Shown piece after piece: positions 1 to 9,185 of a stretch of 64,000 bases of DNA (positions are counted from its first letter, which is position 1; each line of letters begins with the position of its first letter). The notes below the pieces were generated by a model. It did no database searches. It had not been told where the DNA came from and saw only the letters and a program-made list of their open reading frames with translations. The position numbers were made by a program, and so were the translations under genes. The DNA comes from Nonomuraea montanisoli (lineage in GTDB: Bacteria > Actinomycetota > Actinomycetes > Streptosporangiales > Streptosporangiaceae). The DNA is taken from assembly GCF_013363975.1 (NCBI RefSeq), contig NZ_JABWGN010000012.1:31423-95422 (forward strand), given 5' to 3'.

Positions 1-158
1 GGTCTGGCCCGCGGCCTCGGCCTGGTGGTGGTTCCACACGCCGCTTTGGGTCTTGGTGACGTTCGGGTCGTTGGAGGTGAACGGGGTGTCGGAGGCGAAG
101 ACGTAGAAGTCACGCAACCGGCTTGAGCAGCAGTCGGTGCGGTTCCACAACTTGATCG
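1..158. repeat. Exact direct repeat, copy 1 (within discoidin domain 2)
   Basis: Bases 1-158 are identical to 460-617 (offset 459 bases, exactly 153 codons). The copies diverge after base 158, so the identity is confined to the C-terminal part of the two discoidin domains. It may extend beyond the window on the left. Confidence 0.9.
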
Positions 159-1890
159 CGCTGACGGATTCGGACGAGCCGAGGTCGACCTGCCACCAGG
201 GGTTGGTGTCCAGTGGCGTCTCTGAGGTGTGGCTGACCGAGCCGTAGAGGAAGTCGCCGTTGGTGTTGCCGTCGTTGGCCCGTCCGGCGTTGGCCCCCGA
301 GTACAGGACGCTGGAGGAGGTGTAGGTGCTGGATTGGGTGACGGGCTTGTGGAGTGCGAGGTTGCCGAAGACCTGGACCTCGGCGAGGGACAGCGGCCGG
401 TCCGAGCCCGCCAACTGGACTCGGACGTAGCGGGCGTTGCGGTTGACAGGCAGGGTCAAGGTCTGGCCCGCGGCCTCGGCCTGGTGGTGGTTCCACACGC
501 CGCTTTGGGTCTTGGTGACGTTCGGGTCGTTGGAGGTGAACGGGGTGTCGGAGGCGAAGACGTAGAAGTCACGCAACCGGCTTGAGCAGCAGTCGGTGCG
601 GTTCCACAACTTGATCGTGCTGACCGGCTGGGAGGAGCCGAGGTCGACCTGCCACCAGGGATTGGCTTCTAGGGGGTTGTCGGCGGTGTGGGTGACCGAA
701 CCGGATCCGAAGTCGCCGTTGGTATCGCCGTCCACCGCCCGCGCCGCCGACGCGGAGTGGCTCGTGCTGGATTGGGTGGCGGTCCTGGTCACGGCGAGGT
801 TGCCGTCGATGTTGCGGAGGGTTTGGCCGAGCTTCGTCAGGAATCCCATGGCTATGTCGGAGATATGCCCGTTGTCGCGGTGGTAGCCCACGTCCCAGGT
901 CACCGCGCCGCCGACGCGGACGACGCCGCGGGTGAGATCGATCATCCGCTCCTCGCCGGTCGAGGACAGCGGCTGGTCCGGCGGGCTGCCCCATTCGCTC
1001 TGCGCGATCCCCAGGTAGTGCAGCTGCAACTGGTCTCCATGGTTGTCGACCCACCGGTCGGGCGTAGGCCGCGGCCAGAAGTCGACGCCGGATTCACCCG
1101 GCGTGAAGTCGGACTCGGCCGACCACGAATTGAACGGAGTGCCGCCGCTGCTGAAGGAGAGCAGGGCGTTGGGGTTGCCGCTGCGCAACTTCGCGGCCAT
1201 CTGGTCGTAGAACGGCTCGAGCTGCTGGTAGCCGGAGCCGTCGATGAAATAGCCGTCCACGTTGGCGCCCCACTGCTGCGCCCAGGTATTCGCTACGTTC
1301 AGCCAGTTGGCCTGGTAGGTCGCGTTCGGCGCGCCAGGGTTCTGGCCGTCGCCGCCGAGCTTGTGTCGGGCGTATTCGTCGCGCGCGATGGGGTCGGCGG
1401 TGATGTAGACGATGAACTTCAGGCCAGCCTGGTGCAGGGCGGCGCCCAACTCCTTGATCAGATCCCGGCGTGACAACCGCGACGGATGCTCTGCGGTGGC
1501 CGGGACGAGCGAGTCGAAGGTCGCGTTCGGAGCGGCGTAGTATCCGGTGTTCTGCCCGACCGACAGTTGGAGCCAGCCCGCACCGACCGACTTCACCTGC
1601 TGCACGACGCCCGCCACATCGAAGTTGTCGACCCGGGTGTTCCACTGCTCGACGGTCGGCATGTTGTTCGGGTAGTCGGTGCACGGTAGTTCGGGGCAGC
1701 CCTCGGCCAGGTAGTGCATCATGACGCCGAACTTGCCCTGGTTCATCCAGTCGGTCGCCGGACCACCCGCAGCGCGGGCCGGCGCCGGCGGAACGGAGAC
1801 CAGGCCGAGGCCGAGCAGAAGCGCGGTCGAGCCTGCCAAGATCGACCGCCCTAGGGTCGATCCGGCCAGGACCGATCCGAGTAATTTCAT
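1..1890 (-). CDS. Secreted GH29-like TIM-barrel glycosidase with tandem F5/8 type C domains (3' end outside window)
   Basis: The 630 visible codons open at an ATG preceded by a consensus AAGGAGG eight bases upstream. Residues 1 to about 40 are a signal peptide (hydrophobic stretch, then APARAAGG). Residues 40 to about 350 resemble the alpha-L-fucosidase-like barrel: DWMNQGKFGVMMHYLAEGC near the start, and DGYFIDG carrying a candidate catalytic Asp. Two discoidin (F5/8 type C) domains follow, at about 363-508 and from 509 to the edge, each with the NPWWQVDLGSS and NRTDCCSSRLRDFYVFASD motifs. The product is probably exported and binds galactose- or fucose-containing glycans; the substrate is inferred. 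Its barrel is a clear paralogue of the 19710-21887 product. The gene has no stop inside the window. A 158-base exact repeat lies inside the discoidin region. Confidence 0.85.
   Translation of the reverse strand, partial: MKLLGSVLAGSTLGRSILAGSTALLLGLGLVSVPPAPARAAGGPATDWMNQGKFGVMMHYLAEGCPELPCTDYPNNMPTVEQWNTRVDNFDVAGVVQQVKSVGAGWLQLSVGQNTGYYAAPNATFDSLVPATAEHPSRLSRRDLIKELGAALHQAGLKFIVYITADPIARDEYARHKLGGDGQNPGAPNATYQANWLNVANTWAQQWGANVDGYFIDGSGYQQLEPFYDQMAAKLRSGNPNALLSFSSGGTPFNSWSAESDFTPGESGVDFWPRPTPDRWVDNHGDQLQLHYLGIAQSEWGSPPDQPLSSTGEERMIDLTRGVVRVGGAVTWDVGYHRDNGHISDIAMGFLTKLGQTLRNIDGNLAVTRTATQSSTSHSASAARAVDGDTNGDFGSGSVTHTADNPLEANPWWQVDLGSSQPVSTIKLWNRTDCCSSRLRDFYVFASDTPFTSNDPNVTKTQSGVWNHHQAEAAGQTLTLPVNRNARYVRVQLAGSDRPLSLAEVQVFGNLALHKPVTQSSTYTSSSVLYSGANAGRANDGNTNGDFLYGSVSHTSETPLDTNPWWQVDLGSSESVSAIKLWNRTDCCSSRLRDFYVFASDTPFTSNDPNVTKTQSGVWNHHQAEAAGQT
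460..617. repeat. Exact direct repeat, copy 2 (within discoidin domain 1)
   Basis: This is the partner of 1-158. Identity at every synonymous position suggests a recent duplication or gene conversion rather than purifying selection on the protein alone. Confidence 0.9.
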
Positions 1891-2753
1891 CGGGATGCCT
1901 CCTTGGGCCGGGCCTCGCGCGCAGCCCTGGCCCGGTTTGCGGCCACGTTGTCACGCCGCGATTCGTGGAAGGGGGTTGGCGCGCTCCGGCCGTCGGGCGC
2001 CGGCAACGTGCCCACGCTGGGCCGCCCAGTGCCGTCGGACCCTCTGCGGAGGAACGTCATGGACCCTCCCTCCGCCTCGTCGTGACGGATCATCATGTTG
2101 CTTGAGGTGGACGTCGGTCCGCCGGCTGAGCTGGACCGACATCATCGCGAGGGCCGGGCCCCTGTCGCTCGAGCCCTCACTCTCTCGCGCAGTAGCGAGT
2201 AATTAATAATGAAGATGTTCTTAATATTACCGAAACACGAAGATAGTCGCACCGGATGGGCAGGACGTCAAGAGGGGTGGAGGAGCGCGTTCCCAGGGGC
2301 GGAGATTGTCCCGTCGGCCGCAGTGGGAGTAGACCGGCCTCCCACGCGTCGGCCCAGTCCAACCACATCCATCGGGTCGGCAGGCTACCGGCCGGCCTGG
2401 TCAGTGAGCGCACGCCTCCCCCGGCCGTGAGTCGCCCGAAGCCGCGCTTCGGTGCAGGTCAGCGAAGCGCTGTCCGGAATCTACGGTCGTGACCGCCACG
2501 CCGTCGAACGCGGTCGCGACGACCACGCACCACCGGCGATCCATCTCACCGACGGGTGAATGGCAGAAGATGGATCTTGTCAGAGCACATCACACAGTGG
2601 TCGGCCGGCCTGCATGAGGACCGGCAGCCTCGCTGCTCAGCGCCATCACTCTCATCACACCGGAGCAAGCACTCCGGCATTCGCCGCAAGCACTGACACG
2701 CCGCTCTACGCGCCCACGCCCGGCAAGCAGGACGGTCGGAAGGTGGTCGGAAG
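1891..2753. other. Long upstream region without a convincing gene
   Basis: I see no open frame with plausible protein composition on either strand. The only clear structure is the AT-rich palindrome-like site at 2201-2228, described separately. A 58-codon frame on the minus strand from about 2060 has a good Shine-Dalgarno (GGAGGGAGGG) but low-complexity composition, so I did not call it. Confidence 0.5.
2201..2228. promoter_or_regulatory. AT-rich operator-like site, copy A
   Basis: The site reads AATTAATAA, then a 10-base centre beginning TGAAGA, then CTTAATATT. Its reverse-orientation twin at 10012-10039 matches at 24 of 28 positions. It stands out sharply from the GC-rich surroundings. It lies 311 bases upstream of the glycosidase start at 1890, so it probably belongs to that promoter; the regulator is inferred to be of the ROK type because the twin abuts a ROK pseudogene. 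Confidence 0.6.
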
Positions 2754-3447
2754 GTGGACGGCAGGACCAAGATCGCCGACCCCGAGGCACCCGACGCGAT
2801 CAATCAACGACAACGTCCCGCCGAGAGCGAACCGCTTCTCTCCTCTGCCGAGAACTGGACCGGCGTCGCCGAATCCTTCGCGAACACCAAGGGGCCGGGC
2901 TGGGACGCTCAATGACGGCATCGCCAGGACCAAGCACTACTACTTCGCCGAGTAGTGGAACGACGTGGACACTTACCGGTACGACCCTCCCTCGATCGGG
3001 TCCAAGGGACGGCTGCTCGTGCTCGACTCGCATGTCGATCCGCTGCGTCGTACCGGAGAGGCCGCCCAGCACGATCCCGGCCGGCACAAGAACATGACCG
3101 CACGCATCCAGAGCTCCAACGCGGCGTTCACCTTCTTCGGCACCTACTCGCAGCGAGAGGGCCTGGAGGACTCGGCCGTCTACTGCACCAGCCTTCCCGC
3201 ACAGAGCAGCCCGTGCTCCGCAACGGGGCGGCGTCCGTCATCGGGCGGCCAGCCGTACACGACCCGGGTCGTGCACGCCGACGGGACCCCGGCCGGCGAG
3301 TTCTACGGACAGGAGCTCAACGGGCACAAGCTCGGCACCGGAAACCCCGGTGACGAAGGAAAGGCGCTGGGCGTACAGCTCCGCCTGGTCGCTCCGCTCC
3401 CCGGCAACATGGGAGCGATCGTGGAGGTCACCTCGGCCAAGAAGTAG
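2754..3447 (+). pseudogene. Decayed M6-family (immune inhibitor A-like) metalloprotease, C-terminal part
   Basis: Translated pieces match the C-terminal half of actinobacterial secreted M6 proteases: PPSIGSKGRLLVLDSH, DPLRRTG, RVVHADGTPAG and LGTGNPGDEGKALGVQLR. The reading frame is broken at least twice: it must switch frame near 2912 (GPGWDAQ then stop in one frame, ARTKHYYFAE in the next), and a TAG at 2953-2955 replaces the expected Tyr between FAE and WNDVDTYRYDP. The zinc-binding HExxH part is absent. From 2965 an intact 160-codon frame runs to the stop, but it has no signal peptide and is unlikely to make a working enzyme. Recognition of the family is from remembered motifs. Confidence 0.7.
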
Positions 3448-3459
3448 AAGAAACGCTAC

Positions 3460-3482
3460 GAAGGGGCCGTGACGGCCCCTTC
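3460..3482. terminator. Hairpin terminator after the M6 remnant
   Basis: A perfect 10-bp stem, GAAGGGGCCG / CGGCCCCTTC with a TGA loop, lies 13 bases after the M6 stop codon. It could also serve convergent transcripts from the fucosidase gene at 3553. Confidence 0.7.
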
Positions 3483-3552
3483 TGCCGTGCTCACCGCGCT
3501 TCGGGCCGCGAGTACCTCGGAGCGATGATCACCTGCAGCTCTGACGTGCTCT

Positions 3553-5811
3553 CTAGTCGAGGACTTGTACTTCGGCGAGGGACAGAGGTCGGTCGGAGCC
3601 GACGAGCTGGATGCGGACGTAGCGGGCGGTGCGGTCGAGGGGAAGGCTCAGCGTGGCGCCTGGTGCGGCCTCGTGGAATGTGCTCCACACGCCGGCCTGG
3701 TCGGCGGTGGCCTGCGGATCAGTGGAGGCGAAAGGTGTGTCGGAGGCGAAGACATAGAACTGTCGCAGCCGGTTCGAGCAGCAGTCGGCGCGGTTCCACA
3801 GCTTGATCGCACTGACGTGCTGGACCGTGCCGAGGTCGACCTGCCACCACGGGTCGGTGTCGAGAGGGGTTTCGGAGGTGTGGGTGACTGAACCAGACGC
3901 GAAAGCCCCGTCGATGTTGCCGTCCACTGCGCGGGTGGCCGGCGCGCCGTAGCCCGTGCTCGACTGGCTCGCGGGCTTGTTGAGGGCCACGTTGGCGGTA
4001 CCTGGCGGGTAAAGCTGCTGCTGGGGAACCATCTGCAACGGAGTGTTCGGGCTGGACCACATCAACTTGACGGCTGCTTCGCCACCGTTTTCGGTGTGCT
4101 CCAGTTTGATGTCGTAGACCTGCCCGGCGGCGAGGTCGATGCTGCCTTCGTTCGTGCTCGGGATATGCGGGGTGGTGTTGTTGATGATGAGGTGCCCGTT
4201 GACCCAGAGCTTGATCGTGTCATCGGAAATGGTGGCGAACTTGTAGGTCTCGGAGAGCCGGGGCTGAATCTTCCCGGTCCAGCGGGAGGAGAAGTTGTCG
4301 GTGCCGATGGAGGAGTCGGGTGAGCCGCCGTACCGCCATAGGTAATTGACGGTGGCGTCGGTCCGGATCACGGCAGGTGTGCCGCTGAAGGAGTTGTTGT
4401 TCCAGAACTCGGCCTTCAGCCCGGTGCCGGTACCAGCGGCGGTGGGTGCGGAGGTGGTGATGTCGGCTTCGATCACCGTGGCGATGGAGTTCGTGGCATC
4501 ACCACCGGGCACGAAGTCGAAGCCGTCGCCCGCCGCGCGGACCACCACCGGCTGGGTGCTGCCGAGCACGCGAGCGGCCGACACGGTGAAGGGGCTGAGG
4601 GCCGAGACATGCAGCGTGCCACCCGCCCCGGGCCAGCTGTAGGCGTGCAGGTACAGCTTGCTTCCCTTCCGGGTGATCTTCCCCCAGGACGGGCCGGCGG
4701 TGAGTGCGCTGTACCCGCCGCCGTAGATCGCCGAGCCGTTGGTCGCCATCCAGGACTTCATGCCCGCCAGCGCGTTCCCATGACCGGAGGAGATGGCACC
4801 GGTATCGGTGGGACCGACGTTGAGCAGGAAGTTGGAGCCGACGCTGACCGACGTGACCAGGTCGCGGATCAGCGTGGCCGGCGATTTGAAGTTGGTGTCC
4901 CACGAGGTGTATCCCCAGGTATCACCGACGTTGTCGCAGGTCTCCATCAACTCGGAGGGCGACGGAGCGGTTGGATAGTAGCCTTCCGGGGTGGCGTAGT
5001 CGCCGTCACCAGGCCGGTAGAGGTGGTACTCCCCACCGATGCCGTGGTGGTCGATCGATCGTTCGTTGATGATGATGCCGGGCTTGAGGCCGCGCGTATA
5101 GTGCTCCATCTGCGCGCCGTCTTCGAAGCTGTAGGGGTTGGGCGGGTTCGTGTAGTTCTTGTGCGAGCCATCGAACCAGAGGATCTCCGGGTCGTAGCTC
5201 GTGACCAGCTCCTTGAGCTGGGCCCTGACGCGTTTGAGGTACTCCGGGTAGTTGCCGCCGGGCAGTGCGTCGGGATCGTGCCAGTCCCAGATGGAGTAGT
5301 AGAGGCCGAAATGGAGGCCGTTCGCGCGGGCGGCGTCGGCCAGCTCGCGCAGCGGGTCCCGCTGGAAGGGCGTGCGCTGGCGGATGTTGTAGTCGTTGAC
5401 CTGGGTGGGCCACATGGAGAAGCCGTCGTGGTGCTTGGCCGTGATGACGATGTACTTCTGGCCGGCGTCCTTGGCCATCTTCACGATGGCCTCAGCATCG
5501 AACGAGGTCGGGTTCCAGGCGGCGGCCTTGGCCGCGTAGGCGGCGTCGGGGATGCCGCAGTTCCTCTTGATCCACTCAGCGTCCCTGCAGGTCGAGCCGT
5601 CGGGTCGGGTGTACTCGCCGTGGAAGGCCGAATAGACCCCCCAGTGCAGGAACAGACCGAATCTCGCGTCGGTCCACCACTTGGTACGTAAGGAGGACAG
5701 CGGGTCGTCGATGGAGTAGTTGTCGCCCTGTGCTGCGACAGCGGGCTGCGGGATGGTGATCGCGAAGGCTGTCATCAGTACGGCGATCACGCGGCTCAAC
5801 AGTCGTTTCAC
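3553..5811 (-). CDS. Secreted GH29 alpha-L-fucosidase with PA14 and F5/8 type C domains
   Basis: The 752-residue product has a signal peptide (about 1-27, ending PAVAAQ), a GH29 catalytic barrel (about 30-350), a small beta domain (about 375-450), a PA14 domain (about 462-603, GTGLKAEFWNNNSFSG to the QLYPPG end) and a C-terminal discoidin domain (606-752). The expected nucleophile is Asp214 in EILWFDG; Glu290 in ELMETC is a candidate acid/base, and the HHDGF motif of the family is present. The enzyme would release alpha-L-fucose from glycans outside the cell, with PA14 and discoidin domains holding the substrate. The start is GTG, with AAGAAGG upstream. It is a paralogue of the 6729 gene, which lacks the discoidin domain. 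Confidence 0.9.
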   Translation of the reverse strand: MKRLLSRVIAVLMTAFAITIPQPAVAAQGDNYSIDDPLSSLRTKWWTDARFGLFLHWGVYSAFHGEYTRPDGSTCRDAEWIKRNCGIPDAAYAAKAAAWNPTSFDAEAIVKMAKDAGQKYIVITAKHHDGFSMWPTQVNDYNIRQRTPFQRDPLRELADAARANGLHFGLYYSIWDWHDPDALPGGNYPEYLKRVRAQLKELVTSYDPEILWFDGSHKNYTNPPNPYSFEDGAQMEHYTRGLKPGIIINERSIDHHGIGGEYHLYRPGDGDYATPEGYYPTAPSPSELMETCDNVGDTWGYTSWDTNFKSPATLIRDLVTSVSVGSNFLLNVGPTDTGAISSGHGNALAGMKSWMATNGSAIYGGGYSALTAGPSWGKITRKGSKLYLHAYSWPGAGGTLHVSALSPFTVSAARVLGSTQPVVVRAAGDGFDFVPGGDATNSIATVIEADITTSAPTAAGTGTGLKAEFWNNNSFSGTPAVIRTDATVNYLWRYGGSPDSSIGTDNFSSRWTGKIQPRLSETYKFATISDDTIKLWVNGHLIINNTTPHIPSTNEGSIDLAAGQVYDIKLEHTENGGEAAVKLMWSSPNTPLQMVPQQQLYPPGTANVALNKPASQSSTGYGAPATRAVDGNIDGAFASGSVTHTSETPLDTDPWWQVDLGTVQHVSAIKLWNRADCCSNRLRQFYVFASDTPFASTDPQATADQAGVWSTFHEAAPGATLSLPLDRTARYVRIQLVGSDRPLSLAEVQVLD

Positions 5812-5837
5812 TGGCCAGCCACCTTCTTCTCATGGGG

Positions 5838-6264
5838 GGAGGCCTGCTCGGCAGCGTAGTGTCGATGTGCCTCTTGCAGGCCAGGTCTTCGACCACGCCG
5901 AGGGCCTGGAGGAACGCCGGACTGGCGAACATGACCTCGCCCGCCCGGCGCTTGGTAAGCAGTTCGGTGTGGCCTTTCACACCTCGGAGGCCACGGTCGC
6001 GGTCGGCGGAAGCGCGCTCCTGAACGACTCCTTGCACGCCGACCACGGACGGCGTCCCCGCCCTTGCCTTCAAGCTGGGACGCGGCGTCCGGCAACTGGG
6101 CGTACGTCTTGGGCGGGGCGGCGATGCCGGCCATGTCGAACAGCTCGACGTTCGGCGCCCTCAGCTTCTCGGCCTTGATCTCCGGATGCCCCGGACTCCG
6201 ACGCACCGGTGTCCTCACGTACCGAACAACCGGCGAGCGCGACTGCGCCTGTCCTTCGGGCCAT
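5838..6264 (-). pseudogene. Decayed ABC sugar-binding lipoprotein
   Basis: From an ATG at 6264 the frame gives a lipoprotein-type start, MARRTGAVALAGCSV, with an AGC lipobox. Motifs of CUT1 solute-binding proteins then appear in successive frames: VELFDMAGIAAPPKTYAQLPDAASQLEGKG in a second frame (about 6075-6190), and MFASPAFLQALGVVEDLA in a third (about 5870-5960). These match the layout of the intact binding protein at 11745 (SLFAKAGITTEPKTY, FADPAFVKAVEKVSALA). At least two frameshifts and large internal deletions make it non-functional. The matching permeases are missing, so a whole import operon may have been lost here. Confidence 0.6.
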
Positions 6265-6280
6265 GGGGGACTTCTCGATC

Positions 6281-6304
6281 GTGAGCGATCACCTGAGCGC
6301 TCAC
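6281..6304. promoter_or_regulatory. LacI-type operator-like repeats
   Basis: Three TGAGCG half-sites are packed together (GTGAGCGATCACC then the perfect palindrome TGAGCGCTCA at 6294-6303). They lie just upstream of the decayed binding-protein start at 6264. LacI regulators of sugar operons use palindromes of this sort; which regulator acts here is unknown. Confidence 0.45.
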
Positions 6305-6414
6305 GCAGCAGTGTGTGGCTCGCCCACATTCGTGTCAAGCGCGTTTCGGTAGCGTGACGATCATGAGCCGGCAGCCTTGACAGCGGAGGCATCGACTCTC
6401 ACCATCAGCCATTA

Positions 6415-6430
6415 GTGCTCACGTGAGCGC
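6415..6430. promoter_or_regulatory. Second LacI-type palindrome
   Basis: The 12-bp perfect palindrome GCTCACGTGAGC (6417-6428) shares the GCTCA/TGAGC half-site with the cluster at 6281-6304, about 120 bases away. It lies in the region before the fucosidase gene that starts at 6729. The remaining 300 bases up to that gene show no other feature. Confidence 0.4.
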
Positions 6431-6728
6431 GAACGGAGCGCCTGCCAAGCCGTCATACGGCGCTCGAATGCGCTGTGCGCGGCAGATCCTGCACATCTCC
6501 GCGACACGGGCGATCGACGGCGACGCCAACAGTCAGCCGTGGCAGCGCGGGAGCGATCACGCCCCTGATGCTGATCAGCCCGCTTCTCGCAGTAATCCAT
6601 CAGCTCCGGGTCGCGCCATACATCCGATCAATTTTGCGGCATCGAGAGCATATCGAGGGGTTGACGCGCAAGTTCTGCTGGCACATGATCCCAGACATCC
6701 GACCTCTCCTCCTCTCGAAAGGTGGAGC

Positions 6729-8855
6729 ATGCACCTCAGATCTCTGCTGGCATCGCTTGGCCTATGCCTCGGCCTCCTGTTCGCGGGGGGTGCCGCCCAG
6801 GCCGCGCCCGGCGACAATTACGCCCCCGACGACTCGTTCACGTCCTCACGCACTCAGTGGTGGCGTGACGGCCACTTCGGCATGTTCATGCACTTCGGCA
6901 TGTACGCCGCCTACGGAGGCGAGTATCGCCGCCCCGACGGCACCGTCTGCCGCACCTGGCCCGGCGAGTGGATCAAGAACAACTGCCAGATCCCCTGGCC
7001 CGAATACGAGGCGAAGGCCGCGACCTTCAACCCCACCGGTTTCGACGCCAACGCGGTGATCGGTGCCGCCAAGGCCGCCGGTGAGAAGTACCTGGTCATC
7101 ACGGCCAAGCACCACGACGGCTTCGCGATGTGGCCGACCGCCGTCAACGACTGGAACATCCACGACCGCACGCCGTTCAAGCGCGACATCCTCGCCGAAC
7201 TCGCGACCGCCGCCCGCGCCCAGGGCCTCAAGCTCGGCCTCTACTACTCCATCCTGGACTGGCACGACCCCGACGCCCAGCCCGGATCCTCCAACTACGC
7301 CGCATATCTCGGCCGGATGAGGGCGCAGCTCAAGGAGCTGCTCACCAATTACGGGGACATCGCCGTGCTCTGGTTCGACGGGAACAACTACACCGACCAG
7401 GAAGGCGCGAAGGTCGAAGCCTACGTCCGCCAGCTGTCACCCAAGACGATGATCGACGACCGGGTCGGGATGCAGCGCGCCCTCGACGGCGACTTCCACA
7501 CACCCGAGAACGAGATCCTGGATGCTCCCGTCGACGGCCAGCTGTGGGAGTCGTGCGTGACCATGAACGACTCGTGGGGTTACAGATTCTTCGACGACAA
7601 CTACAAATCGGCGACCACCCTGACCCGCAACCTGGTGGGCATCGCGGCGAGCGGCGGTAACTACCTGCTGAACGTCGGGCCGGATGAGCGGGGGATGATC
7701 CCGCAGCCGCAGCTTGACCGGATGGCCCAGATCGGCAGCTGGATGAACACCAACGGCCCGGCGGTTCGTGGCGCGGAATACACCGGCCTGGTCGCCAAAC
7801 CCTCCTGGGGTGTGGTCAGCCGCAACGGCAACAAGCTCTACGCCTCGGTCTACAACTGGCCCGCCACGGGCTCCGCACTGCACCTCACCGCCAAAGCCCC
7901 CTTCACCGTGAACGCCGCCCGGCTCCTGAAGACCGGAGCCGCCGTCCCGGTGACCGCCTCGGGCGACGGCTACGACCTCAAGCCCACAGGCTCCGAACCC
8001 GACCCGATCGCATCGGTCATCGAACTCGACATCACCCCCACCACCGCCAAACCCACCGGATCGGGCACCGGGCTCAAGGCCCAGTTCTGGACCAACAACT
8101 CCTTCTCCGGCGCGCCCGCGGTCACCCGGATCGACCCCACCATCAACAACCGCTGGCACTACGAAGGCTCCCCCGCCCCGGCCATCCCCACCACGAACTT
8201 CTCCGGCCGCTGGACCGGCCTCATCGAACCCCGCTACAGCCAGACCTACACCTTCGCCACCCTGTCGGATGACACCGTCAAGCTCTGGATCAACGGGCAG
8301 CTCCTGGTGAACGACACCACCCCGCACATACCGAAGATCGACAAGGGCACGATCTCGCTGACCGCCGGCGAGCGGTATCCCATCACCATGGAGGTCACGC
8401 AGAACAACGGCGAATCCGCCGCGAAGCTGTTCTGGTCCAGCCCCGACACACCACAGCAGATCGTCCCCGTCAGCCAGCTCTACCCCGCCACCACCCTCAA
8501 CGATGACGCCCCCGGCATCGCCTACACCGGCACCTGGAAGACCAGCACCGATCGCACCTACGCAACCGACCTGGACGGCGACGTCCACTACACGATGACC
8601 GACGGCGACGCCTTCTCCTACACCTTCACCGGCACCGGCATCGACTTCCGCTCCGAGAAGCACAGCGACCAGGGCCTCGTCGACCTCTACCTCGACGGCG
8701 TGCTCCAGGACACCGTCGACACCACCAACCCGACCAGGCTGTCCCAGCAGCTCCTCTACTCCCGCCGCGATCTGCCCAACGGACAGCACACCCTCAAAGC
8801 CGTCAAACGCTCCGGCCAGTTCATGCTCGTCGACCGCATCGACATCTACCCCTGA
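6729..8855 (+). CDS. Secreted GH29 alpha-L-fucosidase with PA14 domain and C-terminal beta-sandwich
   Basis: I chose the ATG at 6729 because it opens a clear signal peptide (MHLRSLLASLGLCLG to AQAAPG) and has AAAGGTGGAG upstream; the frame stays open further 5', but that part has no protein-like composition. The 708-residue product has a GH29 barrel (about 30-345), with Asp217 in VLWFDG as expected nucleophile and Glu274 in QLWESC as candidate acid/base. A beta domain (365-440) and a PA14 domain (about 447-590) follow. The last 115 residues form another sandwich domain, YTGTWKTSTDRTYATDLDGD onwards, of a type found in carbohydrate-binding tails. Its role is extracellular defucosylation, beside its paralogue at 3553. 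Confidence 0.9.
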   Translation: MHLRSLLASLGLCLGLLFAGGAAQAAPGDNYAPDDSFTSSRTQWWRDGHFGMFMHFGMYAAYGGEYRRPDGTVCRTWPGEWIKNNCQIPWPEYEAKAATFNPTGFDANAVIGAAKAAGEKYLVITAKHHDGFAMWPTAVNDWNIHDRTPFKRDILAELATAARAQGLKLGLYYSILDWHDPDAQPGSSNYAAYLGRMRAQLKELLTNYGDIAVLWFDGNNYTDQEGAKVEAYVRQLSPKTMIDDRVGMQRALDGDFHTPENEILDAPVDGQLWESCVTMNDSWGYRFFDDNYKSATTLTRNLVGIAASGGNYLLNVGPDERGMIPQPQLDRMAQIGSWMNTNGPAVRGAEYTGLVAKPSWGVVSRNGNKLYASVYNWPATGSALHLTAKAPFTVNAARLLKTGAAVPVTASGDGYDLKPTGSEPDPIASVIELDITPTTAKPTGSGTGLKAQFWTNNSFSGAPAVTRIDPTINNRWHYEGSPAPAIPTTNFSGRWTGLIEPRYSQTYTFATLSDDTVKLWINGQLLVNDTTPHIPKIDKGTISLTAGERYPITMEVTQNNGESAAKLFWSSPDTPQQIVPVSQLYPATTLNDDAPGIAYTGTWKTSTDRTYATDLDGDVHYTMTDGDAFSYTFTGTGIDFRSEKHSDQGLVDLYLDGVLQDTVDTTNPTRLSQQLLYSRRDLPNGQHTLKAVKRSGQFMLVDRIDIYP

Positions 8856-8864
8856 CACGCTTCA

Positions 8865-8892
8865 CCGGCTCCAGGCACGCGCCCGGAGCCGG
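8865..8892. terminator. Probable hairpin terminator
   Basis: The arms CCGGCTCC and GGAGCCGG are separated by 12 bases and begin ten bases after the fucosidase stop. There is no T-run, which is common in high-GC actinobacteria. Confidence 0.45.
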
Positions 8893-9185
8893 CAGCACCG
8901 AGTACGGTTTCCCCGTTCAGCGCTCCGCACCGGAAGCCGTACGCCGACCCGAAGTCCAGATCATGGGCTGATCCTCAGCCCGCATCGCGGCGGCCGGCCT
9001 GATCGGCCGCCGCGACATCTTCGCCCGGGGTACCGATCTGCCACCAGCACAGAGGGACGAGCCGGAGCCGACCGCCTGGCCCTCTCCCCCACGCTCCCTT
9101 TCCTGCGGCGCGTCCCGGACGACCTCGCCGTTGCCCCCGCCGGGACGATCGACTTGGCCGGACCCGCCCGAAGTGACCACCTCAG

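Noticed and set aside
1887..2060. A 58-codon minus-strand frame with a strong GGAGGGAGGG ribosome site upstream of the left-edge glycosidase
   Set aside because: The product is low-complexity (Arg, Pro, Ser, Ala) without a motif, and the glycosidase has its own perfect ribosome site, so this is probably chance in the leader region.
6423..6728. In-frame extension of the fucosidase at 6729 back to 6423
   Set aside because: The extension has no protein-like composition, and the ATG at 6729 opens a clear signal peptide with a ribosome site before it.
7437..8858. A 473-codon frame antisense to the fucosidase
   Set aside because: It is the GC-skewed shadow of the real gene, rich in Gly, Val and Asp with no motif; the sense strand carries clear GH29 and PA14 motifs.
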